From Amycolatopsis orientalis DSM 43388 (GTDB lineage Bacteria; Actinomycetota; Actinomycetes; Mycobacteriales; Pseudonocardiaceae), in the NCBI RefSeq assembly GCF_000411975.1, contig NZ_ASXG01000195.1:18267-82266 (forward strand): 64,000 nucleotides of DNA, written 5' to 3'. The position numbers and the translations under genes were made by a program. Of this stretch, positions 21,838-30,859 are shown in pieces. Below the pieces are notes generated by a model. The model ran no database searches. It saw only the letters and a program-made list of their open reading frames with translations, and was not told the origin of the DNA. Position 1 is the first letter of the stretch; every line of letters starts with the position of its first letter.

Positions 21838-22287
21838 CTAGTTCCCGGAAAAGTCCGGGAGCGCGCCAGTCGCCAGATACTCGTCGACCGAGGCGGCGAG
21901 GTAGGGACATTCGTCGGCGGGATGGTCGCTGGGGCAGCGCAGCAGATGGGCAAGCGTCGCGCGAGCCGAAGCGAGCTGCGCCAGTTGCCGGTCGCACGCG
22001 GCGATGCGGTGCTCGACCGCACCGCGCCAGTCGGCGTCGTCGGTGTTGCCCGCCAGGAATACGCGGATCTCCTCGAGGCTCATCGCGGCGGCGGCCTGCC
22101 AGAGCTGGACCATCGCGACGCGGCGCACATCGGCCTCGTCGTAGCGGCGGCGGCCGGACTGGCGGCCGCTCGGGCTGATCAATCCGCGCTTCTCCCACCA
22201 CCGCAGGGTGGACACCGGAAGGCCGAGCCGGTCGGCGACCTGTCCGATCGAGTACGTCCCCGGCCGCGAGCCGGTCGCGCTTGACAT
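21838..22287 (-). CDS. MerR-family regulator with a C-terminal Cys pair
   Basis: 149 residues from ATG 22287. The N-terminal helix-turn-helix and wing are typical (YSIGQVADRLGLPVSTLRWW then E-K-R-G-L-I). A coiled coil follows, and near residue 120 comes C-P-S-D-H-P-A-D-E-C, a Cys/His cluster that could bind a metal or react with thiols. It is divergent from a DHA2-type MFS exporter 68 bp away, its probable target. I see no classic 19-bp-spacer promoter in this gap, unlike the MerR site at 62.9 kb. Confidence 0.85.
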   Translation of the reverse strand: MSSATGSRPGTYSIGQVADRLGLPVSTLRWWEKRGLISPSGRQSGRRRYDEADVRRVAMVQLWQAAAAMSLEEIRVFLAGNTDDADWRGAVEHRIAACDRQLAQLASARATLAHLLRCPSDHPADECPYLAASVDEYLATGALPDFSGN

Positions 22288-22355
22288 GAAGGCGACTTTA
22301 ACTCGCACCGTAGACCCGGTCGCAAGTGAATATCGTTGCCGATAAGGCGGGGTCG

Positions 22356-23804
22356 ATGAGCACCAAAGCGGGATGGCGGGTTCCAGCAGGGCTGATCCTG
22401 GGGCCGTTCGTGGCACTGCTGGATCTGAGTATCGTGACGGTCGCGCTGCCTCGGATGGGCGCCGATCTCCATGCGGGCACCGCGGGGCAGCAGTGGATCG
22501 TAGACGCGTACGCGGTGTGCCTGGCGGCGTTGCTGCTGTCCGGCGGCACACTCGGCGATCGGTACGGCCGCAAACGCGCCTATCTGATCGGGCTGACGGT
22601 TTTCACTCTTGCCTCGGTCGCCTGCGCCGCGGCGACGGGCATCGGGATGCTGATCGCGGCGCGGGCGGTGCAGGGGGCGGCGTCCGCGCTGGTGATGACC
22701 GGCTCGCTGTCGCTCCTGGTCCAGGCCTATCCCGATCCCGTGCAGCGAGCGCGGATGCTCGGCCTGAACGGGATGATCGGCGGATCCTCGATCGTGTTCG
22801 GCCCGGTGGCCGGCGGGCTCCTGGTCGACGCCGTCGGATGGCCGACGATTTTCCTGATCAACCTGCCGATCGGCGCCTGCGCGGTGTGGCTGGTCCGGCG
22901 CGCGATGCCGGAAAGTTCCGACCGCGAGCACGCCGCGCTGGATCCGGCCGGGCAACTGCTCGGGCTGACGTTCCTGGCGACGCTCACCTACGGGCTGATC
23001 GAAGGCCGCGACCTCGGCTGGGCGTCGGCCGCGACGATCGTGCCGCTGGCGGTCGCGGCGGCCGCCGGCGCGGGATTCGTCTGCGTGGAACGCCGGCTGG
23101 CCAAGCCCATGCTGCCGATTGCGGTGTTCGCCGACCCCCGTTTCACCGTGCCGAACGTGGCCTCTTTCGTGCTCGCGTTCGGCACGACCTCGGTGTTCAT
23201 CCTGCTGTCGTGGTTCCTGCAGGACGTCCAGCATCGCTCGCCGAGAGCGGTCGGGCTGCTGTTCATTCCGTTGAGCGGGGTGATTTGCCTGGTGGCGCCT
23301 CTGGCTGCGCGCTGGTGCGCGCGATACCGGCCCGCCAGCGTGATGATCGCGGGCTACACCGTTTCCGGCATCGGACTGCTGGGGCTGCTTGCCCTCGACC
23401 AGAACAGCGGGCCGCTGGCGGTGTCCGGGTTCGGCGTGGTGCTCGGCGCCGGGATGGGTGCTTCGATCGCTCCCACTCAACTGGCCGGCGTGCTCGCCCT
23501 CCCCCGACAGCGCTCGGGACTGGCTTCCGCATGCATCGCCACCACCCGACAGGCCGGAACGGCGGTGGGCGTCGCGGTTCTCGGCGTGATCATCACCAGC
23601 GCCGCCGGCCCGCCGGAGCAGCCGGGCTATCCGGCCGGCTTCGTGCACGGATTGCACTTGGCGGGCTTGGTTTCCGGCGTGCTCACCCTCGCGACAGCCG
23701 CGCTCGTCGCCGTCACCGAACACCTGCGCAAGCGAAAGGCCGCGAAGACCTTCGCCGATCGCGCGGAAGCACCGGACAAGTCAGCCAGCGTCGAACCGCG
23801 CTAG
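22356..23804 (+). CDS. MFS exporter of the DHA2 (EmrB/QacA) type
   Basis: 482 residues from ATG 22356; the ribosome site GGCGGGG lies just upstream, so this is preferred over GTG 22326. About 14 membrane segments are visible. The DHA2 marks are present: LDLSIVTVALPRMG in segment 1, GTLGDRYGRKRAYLIGL after segment 2, and motif C G-S-S-I-V-F-G-P-V-A-G-G in segment 5. Such pumps export hydrophobic cations or antibiotics using the proton gradient. Control by the divergent MerR protein is likely. Confidence 0.88.
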   Translation: MSTKAGWRVPAGLILGPFVALLDLSIVTVALPRMGADLHAGTAGQQWIVDAYAVCLAALLLSGGTLGDRYGRKRAYLIGLTVFTLASVACAAATGIGMLIAARAVQGAASALVMTGSLSLLVQAYPDPVQRARMLGLNGMIGGSSIVFGPVAGGLLVDAVGWPTIFLINLPIGACAVWLVRRAMPESSDREHAALDPAGQLLGLTFLATLTYGLIEGRDLGWASAATIVPLAVAAAAGAGFVCVERRLAKPMLPIAVFADPRFTVPNVASFVLAFGTTSVFILLSWFLQDVQHRSPRAVGLLFIPLSGVICLVAPLAARWCARYRPASVMIAGYTVSGIGLLGLLALDQNSGPLAVSGFGVVLGAGMGASIAPTQLAGVLALPRQRSGLASACIATTRQAGTAVGVAVLGVIITSAAGPPEQPGYPAGFVHGLHLAGLVSGVLTLATAALVAVTEHLRKRKAAKTFADRAEAPDKSASVEPR

Positions 23805-23871
23805 CGACGGCTTGGGTTTTGGCGGCTGACAGTTCTCCCGGAATCGGTTGGCTCGCGCACCAGGCGCACGC

Positions 23872-24726
23872 CTACGGCCGGAGCACGCCCCCTTCGTTCG
23901 CGACCGGACCGGACGCGGAGCTGGCACGGGCCGCACCTGGCACCGGGGACCAGTGCAGGAGCCGGGCCGGGTTGTGCGCGACGGCGGCGCGGAAGACCTC
24001 GTCGCCGACCCGACCTCGCAGCCAGGCAAGGCAAGCGGCATAGGTTTGCTCGTGCTCGTAGCGAGTCCAGGGCCAGTCGCTCCCCCAGAGCAGGCGATGC
24101 GGTCCGGCTTCCGCGAGGAGCCGCTCAAGCATCGCGGCGGCCGCACTGGGGTGCGAACGGTAGGGTGCGCTGGCCTTGATCCACACGTGCTCGTGGCACG
24201 CGAGGCCGAGCACAATGCGTTCGGCTTCCGCGGAAACGCCGGGAAGTCCGAAGTGGTCGAGCACCACCGCCGAAGGCCAGCGCCGGAGTGCGGGCGCGAG
24301 CGCGGTCCACTGCTCGCCGCGGGCTTGGACCTCCAGGTGCTGGCCGCGGCGGTCGAGCTCCGCCCCCAGCCGCCGCCACCCGCTGGTGTCCAGGTCGGGA
24401 ACCTGGCGGCCGATCAGGTTGAGGCGCACCCCGGCCACCCCCTCGACGCGAAGCGGCGACAGGTCCCGCGGCTCGTCCGGGAGGACCACCACCGCGCGGA
24501 GCCGACCGCGGAGCCGGCTCAGGCAGTTCAGCAGGAATCCGTTGTCACAGCCCAGAAAACTGGGCTGGACCAGCAGCCCGCCCGCGATCGCGTTCCCGTC
24601 CAGCAGGGTCAGGTACTCGGCGAGGGTGGCGTCGTAGTCCGGCACGTATCGCGGGTTCGCCGCGGTGCGCAGCGCACGCCGGAAGACATGCGCGTGCCCG
24701 TCGATGGCAGCGGAAGGAAGGACCAC
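23872..24726 (-). CDS. Amidohydrolase-fold lactonase (LigI-like)
   Basis: 284 residues. The metal-site motifs of the PDC-lactonase branch of amidohydrolases are visible: D-G-H-A-H-V-F at residues 9-15, VLDHFGLPG near 155, and LLWGSDWPWTRYEH near 215 with the catalytic Asp. Relatives hydrolyse 2-pyrone-4,6-dicarboxylate or sugar lactones without a tightly bound metal in some cases. It is divergent from a GntR regulator followed by two organic-acid permeases, so it probably opens a lactone taken up by them. Confidence 0.82.
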   Translation of the reverse strand: MVLPSAAIDGHAHVFRRALRTAANPRYVPDYDATLAEYLTLLDGNAIAGGLLVQPSFLGCDNGFLLNCLSRLRGRLRAVVVLPDEPRDLSPLRVEGVAGVRLNLIGRQVPDLDTSGWRRLGAELDRRGQHLEVQARGEQWTALAPALRRWPSAVVLDHFGLPGVSAEAERIVLGLACHEHVWIKASAPYRSHPSAAAAMLERLLAEAGPHRLLWGSDWPWTRYEHEQTYAACLAWLRGRVGDEVFRAAVAHNPARLLHWSPVPGAARASSASGPVANEGGVLRP

Positions 24727-24740
24727 GCGCCGAGCATATA

Positions 24741-24758
24741 CCTCTAGACCTATAGAGG
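24741..24758. promoter_or_regulatory. Candidate GntR operator
   Basis: CCTCTA (24741-24746) and TAGAGG (24753-24758) form an inverted repeat with a 6-nt centre in the 45-bp AT-rich gap between the divergent lactonase and GntR genes. Binding here would control both directions. Confidence 0.6.
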
Positions 24759-24771
24759 ACTATCTGTCATA

Positions 24772-25542
24772 GTGCCGGACATGGCTGACGAGGCAACGAC
24801 GCCCTCCCCCGGGCGCGCCGAACTGGAGGCGCTCGACCCCCGGCTGCCGCTGCATGCCCGCCTCCGCGAGGTGCTGGTGGCGCGGATCGAGTCGGGCGAG
24901 TGGACCCCGGCCCGCCCCTTGCCCGCGGAAACCGTGCTCACCGCGCACTACGGCGTCGCGCTGGGCACGATGCGGCGCGTGCTCGGCGAACTGGTCGAGC
25001 AGGGCATGCTGGAGCGCCGGCACGGCAGCGGCACCTTCGTCCGGCGGGCGAAGCTCGACTCGTCCTTGTTCCGGTTCTTCCGCTACGGCGACAGCCGGAC
25101 CGACGCGCCGGCCAGCCGGATCCTCACCTTCGACCAGGCCGCGTTGCCCGCCGAAGCGGCCGAGGCGCTGAGCGAACCCGTCGGTTCGCCGGCCCTGCAC
25201 CTGCACCGTCTCCGGTTGCGCGACGACGAGCCAGTGCTTGTCGAGGACATCTGGCTGCCGCTGCCGCGGTTCGCGTGCCTCGCCCAACGCCATCAGGACG
25301 AGCTCGGCGACCTGCTGTACCCGGAGTACGAACGGGAGTGCGGGGTCGTGATCGCCTCCGCGGAGGAAATTCTCACCGTGGGCACCGCGAGCGCGGGCGA
25401 CGCGCTGCTGTTGCGCTGCCGCCGCTCTGATCCGGTCGTGTTCATCGAGCGGACCGCGCGCACCCACGACGGGACCGCGGTCGAATGGCGCCGCACGGCG
25501 GGCAAAGCCGCCGATTTCCGCTATCGCGTCGAGATCCGGTGA
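24772..25542 (+). CDS. GntR-family regulator of HutC/UTRA type
   Basis: 256 residues from GTG 24772; ATG 24781 is an alternative. The winged helix (about 25-92) carries RIESGEWTPARPLPAETVLT and the E-R-R-H-G-S-G-T-F-V signature. From about 100 an UTRA ligand domain follows, with L-H-L-H-R-L-R-L-R-D-D-E-P and a conserved E-D-I-W. It probably senses a small acid or sugar derivative and controls the lactonase and the two permeases downstream; the operator candidate overlaps its own promoter region. Confidence 0.85.
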   Translation: MPDMADEATTPSPGRAELEALDPRLPLHARLREVLVARIESGEWTPARPLPAETVLTAHYGVALGTMRRVLGELVEQGMLERRHGSGTFVRRAKLDSSLFRFFRYGDSRTDAPASRILTFDQAALPAEAAEALSEPVGSPALHLHRLRLRDDEPVLVEDIWLPLPRFACLAQRHQDELGDLLYPEYERECGVVIASAEEILTVGTASAGDALLLRCRRSDPVVFIERTARTHDGTAVEWRRTAGKAADFRYRVEIR

Positions 25543-25553
25543 ACGGAGCTGCC

Positions 25554-26813
25554 ATGTACGGATGGTTTCGGGCAGCGCCGCCCGCCGGCCGGCGCGCGTT
25601 CGTCGCGACCTTCGGAGGCTGGGCGCTCGAAGCGGCCGACGCCCAGATCTTCGGACTCGTGCTGCCGACGCTCCTGGCGCTGTGGCACCTGAGCGAGGGA
25701 CAGGCCGGCCTGCTGGCGTCCGCGACGCTGATCTGCACCGCCGTCGGCGGCTGGCTCGCGGGCATCGCGTCCGACCGGTGGGGCCGCGTCCGCGTCCTGC
25801 AGGTCACGATCGCCTGGTACGCCGTCGCGACCGCGCTGGTGGGCTTCGCGGGCGGATTCGAGTCGCTGCTGGTCACGCGCTGCCTGCAAGGTTTCGGTTT
25901 CGGCGGGGAATGGGCCGCCGGGGCGGTGCTGATGAGCGAGTACGTCGGCAGGCGGTATCGCGGCCGGGTGCTCGGCGCGGTGCAGAGCGGATGGGCGGTC
26001 GGCTGGGGGCTGGCGCTGGTGGCCTACTCGATCGCGTTCGCCGTGCTGCCGCCGACGTGGGCGTGGCGCGCGATGTTCTGGCTCGGCGTGCTTCCGGCAC
26101 TGCTGGTCGTGCTGATCCGCCGCGGGGTGAGCGACCCGCCGGTGTACCGGCGGCGGAAAACCGCGTCGTGGGCGGAGATCTTCCGTCCGGGCCTGGTGCG
26201 CGTGACGGTCTTCGGCGCGCTGCTCGGGCTGGGCAGCCACGGCGGGTACTACGCGCTCACCACGTTCCTGCCGACGTTTCTGCGGAAGACCCGCGGCCTG
26301 ACGGTGCTCGGCACGACGGGCTACCTCGCGGTGTTCATCACGGCGTCGTTCCTCGGTTACGTCGTTTCCGGGATCATGTCCGACCGGGTGGGCAGGCGGA
26401 CGAACATCATCGGGTTCGCGGTGCTGTGCCTCGTGTCCCTCGTGCCGTTTCTGTTGCTCCCGTTGAACAACACGGCCATGCTCGTGGCCAGCGCGCCGCT
26501 CGGGTTCTTCTCGGCGGGCATCCCCGGCGGGCTCGGCGCGCTGTTCGCCGAACTGTTCCCCACCGAGGTCCGCGGCGGCGGGCAAGGGTTCTGCTACAAC
26601 CTCGGCCGCATCGTCAGCGCGGCTTTTCCCGCCGCGGTGGGATTCCTGTCCGCACAGATCGGGCTCGCCACGAGCATCGCCGTCTTCGCGGGCGCGGCGT
26701 ACCTGCTGGCCATCGTCGCCGCCTCGAGCTTGCCGGAGACGCGCGCGGACGGCCTGCCCGACGCGTCCACAACCCCGCTTCGCGCTGATACCTCCCGGAA
26801 AGGTGCCCGATGA
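25554..26813 (+). CDS. MFS permease, sialate/aromatic-acid transporter type
   Basis: 419 residues from ATG 25554 with CGGAGCT upstream, 11 nt after the regulator. Twelve membrane segments; the motif G-G-W-L-A-G-I-A-S-D-R-W-G-R follows segment 2 and R-x-x-Q-G-F-G-F-G-G-E-W lies in segment 4, both typical of metabolite:H+ symporters such as NanT or AAHS members. It overlaps the next gene by 4 nt (ATGA). It probably imports the substrate of the divergent lactonase. Confidence 0.85.
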   Translation: MYGWFRAAPPAGRRAFVATFGGWALEAADAQIFGLVLPTLLALWHLSEGQAGLLASATLICTAVGGWLAGIASDRWGRVRVLQVTIAWYAVATALVGFAGGFESLLVTRCLQGFGFGGEWAAGAVLMSEYVGRRYRGRVLGAVQSGWAVGWGLALVAYSIAFAVLPPTWAWRAMFWLGVLPALLVVLIRRGVSDPPVYRRRKTASWAEIFRPGLVRVTVFGALLGLGSHGGYYALTTFLPTFLRKTRGLTVLGTTGYLAVFITASFLGYVVSGIMSDRVGRRTNIIGFAVLCLVSLVPFLLLPLNNTAMLVASAPLGFFSAGIPGGLGALFAELFPTEVRGGGQGFCYNLGRIVSAAFPAAVGFLSAQIGLATSIAVFAGAAYLLAIVAASSLPETRADGLPDASTTPLRADTSRKGAR

Positions 26814-28234
26814 CCGCGCACACCTGGCCGCTGCTCCTCGTCCTCGCCGCCGCGATCGCGGTGCTGTTGCTCCTGATCAATTCGCGGCTGCGGTTCCATC
26901 CCTTCGTGGCGCTCATCGTGGTGTCCGTCGCCGCCGGCCTGGCCGCCGGCGAGCCGCTGTCCAAACTGCCGGGGTCCATTGAGGACGGTGCGGGCGGCAC
27001 GCTGGGCAGCATCGGCATCCCGCTCGCGCTCGGCGCGATGCTGGGCCGGCTGCTCTCGGAAGCCGGGGCCACCGACGCGATCGCGAAAGCCGTGCTCGCC
27101 CGGTCCGGTCCCCGTTCGCTGCCCTGGCTGGTGACCGGCGCGGCCGTCGTCATCGGGATCCCGATGTTCTTCGAGGTCGGCCTGATCGTCTTGCTGCCGC
27201 TCATCTTCAGCATCGCCCAGCGGCTGGACGACGAGGGCGGCACCCATGGTTCGCCCTACCTGCTGCTCGGTGTCCCGGCGATCGCCGCGCTGTCGACCCT
27301 GCACGGGACCCTGGTGCCGCACCCGGGCCCGCTGACCGCGCAGAGCGGACTGCACGCGAACCTCGGGCTCACCATCGTCGTCGGGCTGGTGTGCGCGATC
27401 CCCGCCATCATCGTCTCCGGGCCGCTCTACGCGCGCTGGATCGCCCCGCGGCTGCCTCAGGTGCGGCCCAGCGCCGCACTCGTCGAGCAGTTCACCTCCG
27501 TCGAACCGAAACCGGCCCGTACCGGCAGCGGACCGCAGTCGCCGAGCGCGGCCGACAGCCGGCGTGGGCCGAGTGCCGGGTTCGCCTTCGCCGCGGTGCT
27601 CGTCCCGGTCGGCCTGATGCTGTTGCGCACGCTGGCCGAGCTCACCCTCGCCCCCACGAATCCGGCACGGAAGATCCTGACCTTCACCGGGGAGCCGATC
27701 CTCGCCATGCTGGCCGGTTTCCTGGTCGTGCTCGCCGGCACCGTTTCCCCGCTGCGCGCCCGCGGCGTCGACGTGCGCGAGGCGCTGACCGACAGCCTCC
27801 GCTCGATCGCCGGGATCATGCTGATCATCGCCGGCGGCGGAGCGTTCAACCAGGTGCTCAAGGATTCCGGCATCGGCAAGGCGATCGCCGCGGCGGCGAC
27901 TGGCGCGCATCTGAACCTCATCGTGCTCGGCTGGCTGCTGGCCCTGCTGCTGTCGGCCTCCACCGGATCGGCGACCGTCGGCATCGTCTCGGCGACCGGC
28001 ATCGTCGCCCCGCTGGCCGGCGCGGGCGGAAGCCTGCAGACGTCGCTGCTCGTCATCGCCATCGGCGCCGGTTCCATCGGCCTCAACTACGTCAACCACG
28101 CGGGTTTCTGGCTGGTGAAGGAATCGTTCGGGATGAGCCTGTCGGAGGCGACGAAAACGCATACCGTGGTGCAGACGCTGGTGAGCGTGCTGGGCCTCGG
28201 CATGGCCTTGCTGGTGTGGGCGGTCGCCGGCTGA
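26810..28234 (+). CDS. GntP-family organic-acid (gluconate-type) permease
   Basis: 474 residues; ATG 26810 overlaps the stop of the MFS gene. The protein is almost wholly hydrophobic with about 13 segments. Family signatures include GIPMFFEVGLIVLLPL near residue 120, HPGPLTAQ near 170 and S-A-S-T-G-S-A-T-V-G near 385. GntP proteins co-transport gluconate and related hydroxy acids with protons. A charged loop (about 225-260) is Ser/Pro-rich. Two different permeases in one regulon suggests uptake of both a lactone/acid pair or of two related acids. Confidence 0.9.
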   Translation: MTAHTWPLLLVLAAAIAVLLLLINSRLRFHPFVALIVVSVAAGLAAGEPLSKLPGSIEDGAGGTLGSIGIPLALGAMLGRLLSEAGATDAIAKAVLARSGPRSLPWLVTGAAVVIGIPMFFEVGLIVLLPLIFSIAQRLDDEGGTHGSPYLLLGVPAIAALSTLHGTLVPHPGPLTAQSGLHANLGLTIVVGLVCAIPAIIVSGPLYARWIAPRLPQVRPSAALVEQFTSVEPKPARTGSGPQSPSAADSRRGPSAGFAFAAVLVPVGLMLLRTLAELTLAPTNPARKILTFTGEPILAMLAGFLVVLAGTVSPLRARGVDVREALTDSLRSIAGIMLIIAGGGAFNQVLKDSGIGKAIAAAATGAHLNLIVLGWLLALLLSASTGSATVGIVSATGIVAPLAGAGGSLQTSLLVIAIGAGSIGLNYVNHAGFWLVKESFGMSLSEATKTHTVVQTLVSVLGLGMALLVWAVAG

Positions 28235-28370
28235 GGCCTTCCGCTGGGCGCGGTTTCTCCGTTACCTGTCGCGCTCGCAGCTGCCGCGATTTCCTCGTCG
28301 GCGAAGGTGTCCGGGTCGGCCGATGCGGTTACCCAGCAAAGGGTTCCGCCTTGCCCGACAGTCCTTCGCC

Positions 28371-29408
28371 TCAGGATTCGCCGTTCTCGGAACCCCCGCC
28401 GAACTTGGCCCACACCTTGCTCGCCGTGTCCGCGACCGTTTCTCCGACTTCGGTGAAGACCTTCGTCAGCGGATCGGCCGAGGCCGTCCAGGAATCCTTG
28501 TACGATTTCGCCGCGGATTTGAGGTCGTCCTTCCAGTCCGTGGCCGGCGCGTCGTCGTCGCGGCGGGGGTAGTCGCCGGTCAGGATCGCGCGGTATTCCT
28601 CCGACGCGGCCCATTTCTGCAGCTGCGTCGCGCGGACCACGGCGAACGGGTGGGTTTCCGTCTCGACGTGCTTCAGCTTCAGCAGGCTGTCCCGGATGTC
28701 TTCGCCCGCTTCGTATTCCGCTCCCTGCTGGAGGAAGGACGGGATGTCGATGCGGGACGGGTCGAGGCCGCCGGCGAGCTGGATCTGGGCGCGCAGCGCG
28801 GCGGTCGGGTCCTGGCCGCAGAGCAGGCCCGCGCGGTCGCACGACAGTTCCGCTTTCCGGTACCACTCGCTCAGCGCCGCGATGATCGCCCGGATGCCGA
28901 GCGCGCTGACCGGCGTCCAGGACATCGACATCTGGAGGTTGACCAGGCGCACCATGATCGTGCGGTAGACCGCGTGCCCGGACAGCACGTGCCCCATTTC
29001 GTGGCCGATGGCGAACCGCAGCGATTCCGGGCTCATCTGGTCGACGAGCCCGGTGCTGATCCGGACGAACGGCTCGTCCATGCCGAGCGTGGACGCCTGC
29101 ATCCGCGGGTCCTGGTAGACGAACAGGTTCGGCACGGCGGGGAGATCGAGCGTCTCGGCGCATTCGCGGCGCAGCCGGTCGAGTTCCGGGTACTGCTTCG
29201 GCCCGACTCGGATCGACGAGGCCAGCGCCATCAGCCGCTCGCCGCGTTCGTTGTAGAAGCCGGAGACGGCCTTGATCACCTGAGCGAACCCGGGCACCGC
29301 GCGCAGGGTGGCGAGCGCGCCGCGGTCCACCGGGTGTTCGTAGGCTCTCGGGCTGATTCCCGGAAAACGCACCGCAGCGCGGCGCGCGGGTTCGATTTCC
29401 TCAGTCAT
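28371..29408 (-). CDS. M48-family zinc metalloprotease
   Basis: 345 residues from ATG 29408 with GGGGGAG upstream. The zinc site H-E-M-G-H is at 136-140 and the likely third ligand Glu187 lies in A-E-L-S-C-D-R-A-G. There is no obvious membrane segment before the catalytic motif, so unlike HtpX it appears soluble or only weakly membrane-associated. The C-terminal 80 residues are charged and helical (D-W-K-D-D-L-K-S-A-A-K-S-Y). Related actinobacterial proteins are annotated as M48 peptidases of unknown substrate. It diverges from the methyltransferase gene. Confidence 0.87.
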   Translation of the reverse strand: MTEEIEPARRAAVRFPGISPRAYEHPVDRGALATLRAVPGFAQVIKAVSGFYNERGERLMALASSIRVGPKQYPELDRLRRECAETLDLPAVPNLFVYQDPRMQASTLGMDEPFVRISTGLVDQMSPESLRFAIGHEMGHVLSGHAVYRTIMVRLVNLQMSMSWTPVSALGIRAIIAALSEWYRKAELSCDRAGLLCGQDPTAALRAQIQLAGGLDPSRIDIPSFLQQGAEYEAGEDIRDSLLKLKHVETETHPFAVVRATQLQKWAASEEYRAILTGDYPRRDDDAPATDWKDDLKSAAKSYKDSWTASADPLTKVFTEVGETVADTASKVWAKFGGGSENGES

Positions 29409-29567
29409 GGCTCCCCCAATGAAGTCGTTGCCCGCAGCCTACTCAAAGCCGATCACCGGCCGGTCCGGCGGCGCCGCGATTCGACCGTTTTGCCGGACCG
29501 TGAGACCCGGCGGCTCCGCGGGACCGGCCGGATTGGATACGATGGCTGACGACTGCGGGGAGGCAGC

Positions 29568-30425
29568 GTGGCGCAAGGACCTGAAGAGCCCATTCCGGGC
29601 GTCGACCTCGACCGGCCAAGCGTGGCGCGGGTCTACGACTGGTATCTCGGCGGCACGGCCAACTGGGCCATCGACCGCGAGTTCGGCAAGATGGTCCTCG
29701 CGGCGTTTCCGGCCGGGAAGTACTGCGCCCGGGCCAACCGCGCGTTTCTGCACCGCGCGGTGCGGCGTCTGGTGCGCCTCGGCGTGCGCCAGTTCGTCGA
29801 CATCGGCTCCGGCGTTCCCACGATGGGCAACGTGCACCAGATCGCCGACGAGGTCGCGGAGGATTCCCGCGTCGTCTACCTCGACCGCGAACCCGTCGCG
29901 GTCGCGCACTCGCGGATTCTCCTGGAGCGCCACGGCGACCCCGAACGCCACGCGGTGATCCAGGGCGATCTTCGCGAACCGGAAAACCTCTGGCAATCCG
30001 TCGCGGACACCGGCGTCATCGATCTCGACCGGCCGCTGGCCTTGCTGGTCACCGCGGTGCTGCACATCGAGCAGCCCGGCCCGGACGGGCGCGACCTCGG
30101 GCCGGAGGCCATCGCGCAATACCGGGAAATGCTCCCCTCGGGGTCGTATCTGGTCTTGTCGCAGATCACCAATGAGGGACTGCCGGAGGACCTCGCGAAG
30201 CAATTGCGCACGGTCATCGAACTGTACGACACCAATGTCAGCAAGCACGTGCTGCGCTCCGCCGCGGAAATCCGCGCCCTGTTCGGCGACTTCGAGCTGC
30301 TGGACCCGGGCGTCACGTGGACCGCTGCCTGGCATCCCGAGGAAAGCGGACCGGACACTCCCGTAGTCGACTTCGCGCATCCGAGCGAGGCGGCGATGCT
30401 GGCCGGGGTCCCACGCAAGTCCTGA
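29568..30425 (+). CDS. DUF574-type SAM-dependent methyltransferase
   Basis: 285 residues from GTG 29568 with GGGGAGG upstream. The N-terminal R-P-S-V-A-R-V-Y-D-W-Y-L-G-G and the SAM-site F-V-D-I-G-S-G-V-P-T near residue 80 are hallmarks of the actinobacteria-specific DUF574 (Methyltransf_19) family. An Asp-Arg pair (V-Y-L-D-R-E-P) follows strand 2. These cytosolic enzymes are numerous in Streptomyces and Amycolatopsis, with few known substrates. A hairpin lies 13 nt after the stop, so it is likely monocistronic. Confidence 0.88.
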   Translation: MAQGPEEPIPGVDLDRPSVARVYDWYLGGTANWAIDREFGKMVLAAFPAGKYCARANRAFLHRAVRRLVRLGVRQFVDIGSGVPTMGNVHQIADEVAEDSRVVYLDREPVAVAHSRILLERHGDPERHAVIQGDLREPENLWQSVADTGVIDLDRPLALLVTAVLHIEQPGPDGRDLGPEAIAQYREMLPSGSYLVLSQITNEGLPEDLAKQLRTVIELYDTNVSKHVLRSAAEIRALFGDFELLDPGVTWTAAWHPEESGPDTPVVDFAHPSEAAMLAGVPRKS

Positions 30426-30437
30426 GCGACCCGGAAA

Positions 30438-30454
30438 CCGTTGCGGCGCAACGG
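30438..30454 (+). terminator. Small hairpin after the DUF574 gene
   Basis: CCGTTGC (30438-30444) and GCAACGG (30448-30454) form a 7-bp stem with a 3-nt loop, 13 nt past the stop codon. No T-run follows. Confidence 0.4.
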
Positions 30455-30859
30455 GAAGTTGATCATCGCCGAGACACCCGGAGCGTTGCTCGAGTACCCG
30501 GCTGTTTCGCGGTTACACGTCCTTCTCCCGGGAAGTTTTTGTTACCTGGCACACCGCTCCGCGAGCATCCACAATGGACGATGGGCTCGATGTCGCTCAC
30601 AAGGGTGACCTCTTCGTGAATTCCCGTGGAAGCGCGCCGGTTCGCTCGGCGGCGGCCACCACCGGATTTGATCTCGGCGGCGTTCGCGGACGACCTGCCG
30701 AACTGTCCGTCCCACAAGGACACCGCAAGCCGCGGCTAGCGATCAAATCCTTGCCGGATAACGAGATTCGAGGCGGTTGCCTACCTCCGAGCCGCGGTGT
30801 ACACACGGCCAGGTGTCGGGATTACCAAGGTTGCCGCCAGCCGCGCTGGCACCCGGTCG
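30455..30859. other. Intergenic stretch without a supported gene
   Basis: About 400 bp of somewhat lower GC between the methyltransferase and the secreted protein. Short open frames exist on both strands but none has convincing codon use or a ribosome site. It probably carries the promoter of the gene at 30860; no clear -35/-10 pair can be assigned. Confidence 0.4.

Noticed and set aside
22288..22355. MerR-type long-spacer promoter between the first MerR/MFS pair
   Set aside because: A TTGACA lies at 22281-22286 but no -10 at 19-20 nt and no palindrome could be found.
30463..30723. 86-codon minus-strand frame after the methyltransferase
   Set aside because: No ribosome site and no recognisable pattern; left as intergenic.
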